Positions 26,166-32,527 of a stretch of DNA of 62,105 nt are shown piece after piece. How positions within the stretch are numbered: the first letter of the stretch is position 1; each line of letters begins with the position of its first letter. The notes under the pieces are model-generated. The model made no database searches. It was not told where the DNA came from and saw only the letters and a list, made by a program, of their open reading frames with translations. The DNA lies in the NCBI GenBank assembly GCA_043777595.1, contig JAYWHT010000029.1, positions 1 to 62,105 on the forward strand, given 5' to 3'. The position numbers and the translations under genes are program-made. Source of the stretch: JAYVJH01 sp043777595. GTDB taxonomy: Bacteria; Bacteroidota; Bacteroidia; Cytophagales; Spirosomataceae.

Positions 26166-26227
26166 TTACCACCGAGGCACGGAGAGCATGAGGAAGAATC
26201 TTCGTGTTCTCCGTGCCTTCGTGGTAA
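26166..26227. repeat. Long imperfect hairpin built on the accgaggcacggaga motif
   Basis: The arms ttaccaccgaggcacggaga and tctccgtgccttcgtggtaa pair with two mismatches over 20 bp; the inside can pair further (gaag-aat-cttc). The sequence type (ccgaggcacggaga and complement) resembles widely scattered intergenic hairpins. It sits between two plus-strand genes and could act as a terminator, although only a short A/T run follows. Confidence 0.65.
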
Positions 26228-26266
26228 AAATGTAACTACAATACGTCACTTAAAGTCCTAAAATCA

Positions 26267-26617
26267 ATGCTAATTTCTCTTTTCAAGTCAAAAATACATC
26301 GAGTCAAAGTTACGCAAGCAGAGCTAAGTTATGTGGGTAGCATTACTGTCGATACTGACTTGCTCGATGCGGCTGGTATTTTGCCAGGGGAGCAGGTTCA
26401 TGTCGTAAACAACAACAACGGTGAGCGGTTTGTTACCTACACCATTGCTGGCGAGCGTGGCAGTGGCATTATATGTCTCAATGGCGCAGCCGCCCGCAAA
26501 GCCGAGGTAGGCGACATTATTATTATTATTACCTACGCTATGTTTACGCCCGAAGAAGCGACTGGCTTTGAGCCAAAAATTGTTTTTGTTGGCGAAAATA
26601 ATCAAATGATAAGTTGA
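26267..26617 (+). CDS. panD: Aspartate 1-decarboxylase (pyruvoyl-dependent)
   Basis: A 116-residue PanD. It decarboxylates L-aspartate to beta-alanine for pantothenate and CoA. The self-cleavage site Gly24-Ser25 lies in SYVGSITVD, which yields the pyruvoyl group on Ser25. Other landmarks are FKSKIHRVKVTQAEL, GERFVTYTI and GSGIICLNGAAAR followed by VGDIIIIITYA. panC and panB are not in the window. Convergent with uvrB; the stops are 11 nt apart. Confidence 0.96.
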   Translation: MLISLFKSKIHRVKVTQAELSYVGSITVDTDLLDAAGILPGEQVHVVNNNNGERFVTYTIAGERGSGIICLNGAAARKAEVGDIIIIITYAMFTPEEATGFEPKIVFVGENNQMIS

Positions 26618-26628
26618 TTGGTAGTTGT

Positions 26629-28650
26629 TTACACACTCTTTACCTTTTCTTTCAACTGCACTATTTCGTCCCGATAGCGAGCTGCCTCCAAAAAGTTAAG
26701 TTCTTTGGCTGCTGCCTCCATCTTACGCTGTGTTTCGGCAATGAGTTTTTGTAGGTCGCTTTTGCCCATATATTGCACCACGGGGTCGGCGGCGATGCGT
26801 ATTTCTTCGGGTTCGACGTAGTAATTTTTGTTGCTATTTCTCGAATCCATGATTGAAGCCTGCCCCATGATGGCCTCCCTACTTTTGAAAATAGTTTTGG
26901 GACTAATGCCATTTGCTTCGTTGTATTCCATCTGAATGGCTCGGCGGCGGTTGGTTTCGCTAATGGCTTTTTCCATCGACCCAGTCATGCGGTCGGCATA
27001 CATCAATACTTTACCTCTCTCGTTTCGTGCCGCACGGCCAATAGTCTGAATCAACGAGCGAATATCTCTCAAAAAACCCTCTTTGTCTGCGTCCATGATG
27101 GCCACCAAACTCACTTCTGGCAAGTCGAGACCTTCTCTGAGTAAGTTTACACCCACCAGCACATCAAAAACCCCAAGACGAAGGTCTCTCAAAATCTCGA
27201 CCCTGTCCATCGTTTTTACCTCCGAGTGAATATACCTACACTTCACCCCTACTCTATCCAAATATTTACTTAGCTCTTCGGCCATGCGTTTGGTTAGGGT
27301 TGTTACGAGTACTCGCTCTTCTCGTTTGACACGATCATCGATTTCGGCCAGCAAGTCGTCAATCTGATTGAGGCTTGGCCGCACGTCTATCTCAGGGTCG
27401 AGCAAGCCCGTGGGCCTGATAATTTGCTCAACCACAACGCCGTCCGTTCGTCTTAGCTCATAGTCAGACGGTGTGGCGCTTACATAAACCGTTTGGCCAG
27501 ATAGGTCTTCAAATTCTTGAAAATTCAAAGGTCGATTGTCCATTGCACTCGGAAGCCTAAAACCAAAATCCACCAATGCCTCTTTACGAGAACGGTCGCC
27601 ACCCCACATAGCCCTAATCTGCGGCAGCGTGGCATGGCTTTCATCGACAATCAGCAAATAGTCGTCTGGAAAGTAGTCTAACAGACAAAACGGACGCTGC
27701 CCTTTTTGTCTGTTATCAAAATACCGAGAGTAGTTTTCGATGCCCGAGCAGTAGCCCAATTCTCGCATCATTTCCAAGTCAAACTCAGTTCGTTCTTTGA
27801 TACGTTGCGCTTCAATGGGCCTAAATTCATTCTCAAAATGTCGAATCTGTGTTACCAAGTCAGCCTGAATAGAATCAATGGCTTTGAGCATCACATCTCG
27901 ACCCGTTACAAACAAATTGGCAGGAAAAATAGCTACAATCGTTTCGTCCTGAATCTTTTTGCCATTTGTTGGATCAATGCGCTGAATGGTCTCTATTTCG
28001 TCTCCAAAAAAAATAATTCGGTACGCAAAATCAGCATAAGGAATAAAAATATCGACAGTATCGCCTTTTACTCTAAAATTGCCCCGCTCAAAGTCGGCCT
28101 CGGTGCGGCTGTATAATATTTCTACCAATTTAAACAAAAACTGGTTGCGGCTTAATATTTCGCCGACTGCAATTCTGACAATACTCTGGCGGTACTCTTC
28201 GGGGTTGCCCATGCCATAAATACACGACACCGAAGCCACGACCAGCACATCTCTACGGCCCGACATCAAAGCCGAAGCAGTGGCAAGTCGTAGTTTTTCA
28301 ATTTCTTTGTTTATTGCTAAATCTTTTTCGATGTACGTGCCAGTGGTAGCAATATAGGCTTCGGGCTGGTAGTAGTCATAATAACTAATAAAATACTCAA
28401 CGGAATTGTTAGGAAAAAACTCTTTGAACTCGCCATAAAGCTGTGCGGCCAGTGTTTTGTTATGGCTCAGTACCAATGTCGGGCGGTCGAGTTGAGCTAC
28501 AACGTTAGCCACCGTAAAAGTCTTACCCGAACCCGTTACACCGAGTAAGGTTTGGGCAGGTTCGTTGTTTTTGATACCTTCGACCAATTTGGCGATTGCC
28601 TGCGGCTGGTCGCCTGTGGGCTGGTAGTGAGATATAAGTTCAAAAGACAT
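26629..28650 (-). CDS. uvrB: UvrABC excinuclease subunit B
   Basis: A 673-residue UvrB, the damage-verification helicase of nucleotide excision repair. Walker A GVTGSGKT is at 37-44. The beta-hairpin region SYYDYYQPEAYIATTGTYIEKD contacts damaged DNA. DEXH is seen as VDESHATLPQIRAM. Motif VI is IQTIGRAARN. The C-terminal UVR domain (LIAETQRKMEAAAKELNFLEAARYRDEI) binds UvrC. The start at MSFELI fits the family; the longer reading adds five residues. Full length. Confidence 0.97.
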   Translation of the reverse strand: MSFELISHYQPTGDQPQAIAKLVEGIKNNEPAQTLLGVTGSGKTFTVANVVAQLDRPTLVLSHNKTLAAQLYGEFKEFFPNNSVEYFISYYDYYQPEAYIATTGTYIEKDLAINKEIEKLRLATASALMSGRRDVLVVASVSCIYGMGNPEEYRQSIVRIAVGEILSRNQFLFKLVEILYSRTEADFERGNFRVKGDTVDIFIPYADFAYRIIFFGDEIETIQRIDPTNGKKIQDETIVAIFPANLFVTGRDVMLKAIDSIQADLVTQIRHFENEFRPIEAQRIKERTEFDLEMMRELGYCSGIENYSRYFDNRQKGQRPFCLLDYFPDDYLLIVDESHATLPQIRAMWGGDRSRKEALVDFGFRLPSAMDNRPLNFQEFEDLSGQTVYVSATPSDYELRRTDGVVVEQIIRPTGLLDPEIDVRPSLNQIDDLLAEIDDRVKREERVLVTTLTKRMAEELSKYLDRVGVKCRYIHSEVKTMDRVEILRDLRLGVFDVLVGVNLLREGLDLPEVSLVAIMDADKEGFLRDIRSLIQTIGRAARNERGKVLMYADRMTGSMEKAISETNRRRAIQMEYNEANGISPKTIFKSREAIMGQASIMDSRNSNKNYYVEPEEIRIAADPVVQYMGKSDLQKLIAETQRKMEAAAKELNFLEAARYRDEIVQLKEKVKSV

Positions 28651-28714
28651 AGTTACAGACAGCAAGAATAGTTAATAAAATGAAGACCGAGCGACATTAA
28701 ACAACATCAAAACA

Positions 28715-28760
28715 GCCTCAAATAGTTCGGTTTGTGAAAGGTGATTTTTTATTCAGAACT
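28715..28760 (+). repeat. Direct repeat copy A (cassette boundary next to uvrB)
   Basis: The sequence gcctcaaatagttcggtttg, then tgaaaggtgattttttatt, matches copies at 30030 and 31418 with few changes. It lies between the stop of the AAA/DUF4143 gene and the start of uvrB. Confidence 0.85.
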
Positions 28761-28775
28761 ATTTACAAACAATAC

Positions 28776-29948
28776 CTAAACGGCAGTCAATTTAGGCAGC
28801 TCTATTTCCAAAAACTCCAGAAGATTTACAACAACTACATCGTTGGCTTTGAAATATTTTTCTCCTTTGGGTACAATGATATAACTGGCATCGGTCATCA
28901 AATCTTGGCAAGCCTCATAAAACCCTCTCGAAACGGTTGGCGCAGTTGAGAGTTTGATTTCAATACCTATTTTTGCACCTTTTGGTGTTATGAGTACCAA
29001 GTCAATCTCTGCACCAGCGTGTGTACGATAATAAAACAGTTGGCAAATGTCGGGCATACAACGGTTTATTTGCTCAATCACATAGCTTTCCCACGAACCA
29101 CCAACTACTAAATTACCCAGCAAATCATCGAGATTATTGACATTGGCCAAAAAATGTAAAAGCCCAGTGTCTCGAAACAATATTTTGGGTGCTTTGACCA
29201 ATCGTTTTGAGATATTGATAAAATAAGGTTTGAGGCGAGTAATCAAAAAACTACCTTCTAAAATATCTAAATATCGACCCACAGTAGGCTGGCTCACTCC
29301 CAAAGATCGAGACAAATCACTCATGTTGAGTATATTACTATTTGATTGTACCAACATTTTTAATAAATTTTGAAGTGTCGTTTGCGAAATTTCATAACCA
29401 ATATTTCGTAAATCTCGCTCTATGTAAGTACGGACAAAGTGCTGCGTCCAGCGTTGTTGTAGTGCTGGCAACGGCGCAAAAAGTGAGTCTGGAAAGCCAC
29501 CACGCAACCAGTGCATATTTTGGTCTGTTTGTGCCTGAATTTCTAACAATGAAAAAGGCGTGAGCTCGGTATAGGCAATACGCCCCGCTAAGGACTCCGA
29601 ACTTTCTCTCAGAATGGCGGGCGATGCCGAACCCAACAAAATAAAGCGAGCGGCTGTGCGGTGGTCGTCAATCAGCGAACGAAGTTGCCCAAACAACTTT
29701 GGCATAAGCTGTATTTCGTCAATAATCACACAACTATTTTTATAGCCACGCAAATAACTCCCTGCATCAGCCAGCTTCGCATAGTCGGAGGCATCTTCTA
29801 AATCTAAATAATGAGTTGGTTTCGAGAGTTTATCTCTGAGTGCCTTTACAAATGTAGTTTTACCGACTTGCCGAGGCCCCAAAATACCAACAACTGGAAA
29901 AAATGTAAGGTCTTCCAAAACCTGTGCTTCTATTTGTCGCAATATCAT
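28776..29948 (-). CDS. AAA ATPase with DUF4143 domain
   Basis: A 390-residue protein of the AAA_14/DUF4143 family. Walker A GPRQVGKTT lies at 24-32 and Walker B SCVIIDEIQ at 72-80; the sensor FILLGSASPAI follows. Residues ~200-260 include a winged-helix-like stretch (MSDLSRSLGVSQPTVGRYLDIL). The C-terminal DUF4143 part has GAEIDLVLITPKGAKIGIEIKLS, with Asp and Glu-x-Lys spaced as in a PD-(D/E)XK fold. These genes are common in multiple copies in Bacteroidota; the function is unknown and defence or selfish roles have been considered. Direct repeats flank this copy, and a remnant of a second copy lies at 31333. A 51-bp palindrome lies upstream of its start. Confidence 0.85.
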   Translation of the reverse strand: MILRQIEAQVLEDLTFFPVVGILGPRQVGKTTFVKALRDKLSKPTHYLDLEDASDYAKLADAGSYLRGYKNSCVIIDEIQLMPKLFGQLRSLIDDHRTAARFILLGSASPAILRESSESLAGRIAYTELTPFSLLEIQAQTDQNMHWLRGGFPDSLFAPLPALQQRWTQHFVRTYIERDLRNIGYEISQTTLQNLLKMLVQSNSNILNMSDLSRSLGVSQPTVGRYLDILEGSFLITRLKPYFINISKRLVKAPKILFRDTGLLHFLANVNNLDDLLGNLVVGGSWESYVIEQINRCMPDICQLFYYRTHAGAEIDLVLITPKGAKIGIEIKLSTAPTVSRGFYEACQDLMTDASYIIVPKGEKYFKANDVVVVNLLEFLEIELPKLTAV

Positions 29949-29969
29949 AGCAAGAATACAGAAATTGAT

Positions 29970-30020
29970 TATTTATTATTGAAAATTAAATGTTAAATAT
30001 TTAATTTTCAATAATAAATA
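29970..30020. repeat. Perfect 22-bp-stem AT-rich palindrome upstream of the ATPase gene
   Basis: The arms at 29970-29991 and 29999-30020 are exact complements (left arm begins tatttattattgaaaatt) around a 7-nt spacer (gttaaat). It begins 22 nt upstream of the minus-strand start codon. Position fits an operator; base content would also fit a mobile-element end. The corresponding place at repeat copy C lacks it. Confidence 0.85.
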
Positions 30021-30130
30021 CAAAATCAAGCCCCAAATAGTTCGGTTTGCGAAAGGTGATTTTTTATTAGACCTTTGTGCAACAAAACCAATCTGGCATG
30101 ATATTCGTAGTCATAACCATGGCCACAACA
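30011..30130 (+). repeat. Direct repeat copy B (long form)
   Basis: It matches copy C over ~120 bp: aataaatacaaa, then gccccaaatagttcggtttg, cgaaaggtgattttttatta, a variable stretch, ggcatgatattcgtag and accatggccacaa. Identity with copy C is roughly 75-80% by eye; only the core 46 bp is shared with copy A. Confidence 0.8.
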
Positions 30131-30198
30131 GTAAGTAGTGAATAGTGAAAAACGTATAACGAAAAATATCATAATTGGTTAATAACTAATCATTTAAC

Positions 30199-30354
30199 AA
30201 TGTCGTCTAATCAAGAAAAATAAGTGGTTTGTGAAGACACAAACCACGGTAGCCAACCAAGTTCGATATCTGGGCGACCCCGTCTGGGCGACCCCGTCTG
30301 GGCGACCCCGTCTGGGCGACCCCGTCTTCACCGAACTCTTGACTAAACGACATT
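30199..30354. mobile_element. MITE-like element with 18-bp imperfect inverted ends, hairpin and 4 x 14-bp tandem repeat
   Basis: The ends aatgtcgtctaatcaaga (30199-30216) and tcttgactaaacgacatt (30337-30354) are inverted copies with two mismatches. Inside lie a perfect 10-bp hairpin gtggtttgtg-aaga-cacaaaccac (30224-30247) and four exact copies of gggcgaccccgtct (30272-30327). No transposase or believable gene is present. This accounts for most of the gene-free stretch between the ATPase gene and the YdeI-like gene. A related word (aagtagtgaatagtg / aggtagtgaacagtg) flanks both sides. Mobility is inferred from structure. Confidence 0.6.
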
Positions 30355-30403
30355 AGGTAGTGAACAGTGTTAGCAGAAAGACTAAAAGACAACCCTACAA
30401 TAA

Positions 30404-30871
30404 ATGGAGTACATAATAAAAGATGAAAAACTTGAATTAAAGTACCAAGCAGGCAAAGGTGCTTGGACTTACCATTTGCGTATCCCAAATTCAAAAAATA
30501 TTGAAGGAAAATGGGGCGACATCATTGTTTCAGGTTTTATTGACAATTTTAAAATTGAAAGAAGAAACCTTGCCCCAATCAAAGGCGAAGATAAGATGCT
30601 TTCAATAAATGCTGAAATAAGAAAAGCAATCAACAAAAAAGGTGGCGACATTGTTACTGTTACACTTTGTATGTTGTCAAACAAAGAAAAAATAACTGAA
30701 AGTCAGATTTTAGAAACCTTCAAAGAATCGAATGTTTTGAGAGCCTTTAAAAAGCTAAACAAAGAAGAAAAAAATGAAATTTTAGACAGTATAATCTCTC
30801 AAAAAAACGAAGAAAAGCAGATTAAAACAATCATAAAACACATTGACAAACTAAGTGAGCAAAATGATTGA
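30404..30871 (+). CDS. DUF1905 / YdeI-OmpD-associated family protein
   Basis: A 155-residue protein. The N-terminal ~90 residues form a DUF1905 beta-barrel-like domain (GKGAWTYHLRIPNSKNIEGKWG, NFKIERRNLAPIKGEDKMLSINAEIRKAI, KGGDIVTVTLCM). The C-terminal helices (LNKEEKNEILDSIISQKNEEKQIKTIIKHIDKL) match the YdeI/OmpD-associated (bacteriocin-protection) tail. Exact function unknown. AT-richer codon choice than its neighbours (many aaa, aat, att) suggests recent transfer. Its stop overlaps the start of the following broken gene by 8 nt, so the two were an operon. Confidence 0.8.
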   Translation: MEYIIKDEKLELKYQAGKGAWTYHLRIPNSKNIEGKWGDIIVSGFIDNFKIERRNLAPIKGEDKMLSINAEIRKAINKKGGDIVTVTLCMLSNKEKITESQILETFKESNVLRAFKKLNKEEKNEILDSIISQKNEEKQIKTIIKHIDKLSEQND

Positions 30872-31346
30872 GCAAACATCTTTAAATTTTTTAACCAATC
30901 TCAAAAATAATAATTCAAGAAAGTGGTTTGAACAAAGTATTACATCAAGACTGTAAAGACGACAGTTTACAGAAGAACTATTAGCAGAATTATCAAAAAT
31001 CAACCCTTCAATAGCAAATGCCAATTTAGAACCCAAAAAATGTTTGACAAGAGTAAACAAAGACTTGCGATTTTCAAAAGACAAGACACCTTACAAAAAT
31101 TATGTTTTAGTCGTTTTTAATAAAAACGCACCACAACCAAACACAGCAGGTTATTTTCTTCATATTGAACCAGACAATTGTATGATTGGCGGTGGTGTTT
31201 GGCAGACAAGTCCAGGGTATTTAAAGCAAATTAGACAAGAAATCAATGGCATAATTCCAAGCGGCTTGCAAGGACAAAATAATAAGAAAAAATTTGTCGA
31301 TTTTTATGAGGCAAATGACCCAAAAATAGAACTACTGAAAATGTAA
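30864..31346 (+). pseudogene. DUF2461 family gene, broken by an in-frame stop and 3' truncation
   Basis: Reading from ATG 30864 gives MIEQTSLNFLTNLKNNNSRK and WFEQ, then TAA at 30954-30956, then in the same frame QFTEELLAELSKINPS, LEPKKCLTRVNKDLRFSKDK, GYFLHIEPDN and GGGVWQTSPGYLKQIRQEI. This is the order of DUF2461 proteins. Residues just before the stop do not fit the family, so one or two compensating frameshifts may have occurred. The family is ~220 residues; here the reading ends after ~160, exactly where sequence homologous to the ATPase gene begins. The coding sequence was therefore cut off at a recombination junction. Confidence 0.8.
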
Positions 31347-31383
31347 GGTCTTTCAAAACCTGTGCCTCTATTTATCATAATAC
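31333..31383 (-). pseudogene. 5'-end remnant of a second AAA/DUF4143 ATPase gene
   Basis: The sequence aaaatgtaaggtct, ttcaaaacctgtgc and ctctattta matches positions 29901-29940, the first codons of the intact ATPase gene. In the ATPase frame it reads IEAQVLKDLTF against IEAQVLEDLTF, with a CAA-to-TAA change before it. The few differences fit divergence of a paralogue rather than a fresh copy. Everything beyond the first ~15 codons is gone, replaced by the YdeI/DUF2461 block. Confidence 0.75.
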
Positions 31384-31399
31384 TACAACAGGAACATAA

Positions 31400-31522
31400 A
31401 TAATAAATACAAAAAAAGCCTCAAACGGTTCGATTTGCGAAAGGTGATTTTTTATTAGAACTTTGCAAATTAAAAAAAACCAATTTGGCATGAAATTCGT
31501 AGGTATAACGATGGCCACAATA
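31400..31522 (+). repeat. Direct repeat copy C (long form)
   Basis: The sequence taataaatac, gcctcaaacggttcgatttg, cgaaaggtgattttttatta and, further on, ggcatgaaattcgtag and gatggccacaa parallels copy B. It sits upstream of the epimerase-family gene, and its left side is joined to the ATPase-gene remnant, as copy B is joined to the intact ATPase gene. Confidence 0.8.
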
Positions 31523-31536
31523 GAAACTCAAAATTT

Positions 31537-32454
31537 ATGTCGAAAACAGTTTTAATAACAGGTGGTACGGGCTTAGTTGGCAGCCAACTCACCGAGTTAT
31601 TGTTGGCCAAAGGCTATCAAGTATCTTATTTGAGCCGTCGCAAAGAAAACATCGAAAACGTTAAAGTATATCGTTGGGACATTTCAAAGAACTATATTGA
31701 AGATGGCGCACTCGAAACCGCCGACTACATAGTACATTTGGCTGGTGCAGGCATTGCCGACCAACGCTGGAGCAACCAACGAAAACAAGAAATAATTGAG
31801 AGCCGTACCAAAAGTATAGAACTTATTGCCAAAGAGTTACAAAGCCGTCCTTTCAATATCAAGGCTTGTATATCGGCCTCTGGAATTGGATTTTATGGTG
31901 CAGACACAGGCAACGAACACTTGGACGAAACCGCCGCCACAGGTACAGATTTTATAGCCCATGTTACCCGTTCGTGGGAGCAGGCCGTTGATTTAATAGG
32001 CAATGTTGGTATCAGAACCGTTAAGCTCAGAACAGGTATAGTGTTGAGCAACGAAGGTGGGGCATTGCCCAAAATGGCACAAACGGTGCGGCTCAACGTG
32101 GGTGCGCCATTGGGAACGGGCAAGCAGTGGGTTTCATGGATTCATATTGATGACCTATGTGAGATGTACATTGCGGCCATCGAAAACGAGAAATGGAGCG
32201 GAGTGTATAACGCAGTGTCATCTATACCTGTTACTAATACTGCATTTACTCGTCAAATAGCCAGTAGTCTCGATAAATACCTGTGGTTGCCAAATGTACC
32301 CGCATTGAGTTTAAAAATACTATTGGGCGAAATGGCAGAGTTGGTTTTGGGTGGCAACTATGTTCTAAATAGCAGAATTGATACTGAAACTGACTTTCAG
32401 TTTCAGTATTCCAATATTAAATTAGCTTTAAATAATATATTGACCAAAAACTAA
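31537..32454 (+). CDS. TIGR01777 family NAD(P)-dependent epimerase-like protein
   Basis: A 305-residue extended short-chain dehydrogenase of the TIGR01777 (YfcH-like) family. The Rossmann motif TGGTGLVGSQL is near residue 8. HLAGAGIADQRWSNQRKQEI, SASGIGFYGADTG and RTGIVLSNEGGALPKM follow, then PLGTGKQWVSWIHIDDL and the C-terminal DUF1731-like segment (NVPALSLKILLGEMAELVLGG). Cytoplasmic. The reaction is unknown for the family, although some members affect cell division or DNA processes. It lies at the right edge of the rearranged block and is intact. Confidence 0.9.
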   Translation: MSKTVLITGGTGLVGSQLTELLLAKGYQVSYLSRRKENIENVKVYRWDISKNYIEDGALETADYIVHLAGAGIADQRWSNQRKQEIIESRTKSIELIAKELQSRPFNIKACISASGIGFYGADTGNEHLDETAATGTDFIAHVTRSWEQAVDLIGNVGIRTVKLRTGIVLSNEGGALPKMAQTVRLNVGAPLGTGKQWVSWIHIDDLCEMYIAAIENEKWSGVYNAVSSIPVTNTAFTRQIASSLDKYLWLPNVPALSLKILLGEMAELVLGGNYVLNSRIDTETDFQFQYSNIKLALNNILTKN

Positions 32455-32527
32455 AATATAATTTATACTATTTTTACTTTAACAAATTCATTAACTAACT
32501 TTACTATCGTTTTACTGGCAAATATCT

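Noticed and set aside
26166..26227. Small RNA at the long hairpin before panD.
   Set aside because: No promoter box is placed before it and the sequence type is a common intergenic hairpin; listed only as a repeat.
30272..30327. Four exact short repeats suggested a CRISPR array.
   Set aside because: The 14-bp units are directly adjacent without spacers, and no cas gene is in the window. It is a tandem repeat inside an inverted-repeat element.
30207..30494. A 95-codon minus-strand frame through the repeat and hairpin region.
   Set aside because: It is built from the 14-bp units and hairpin, overlaps the YdeI-like start, and shows no family resemblance.
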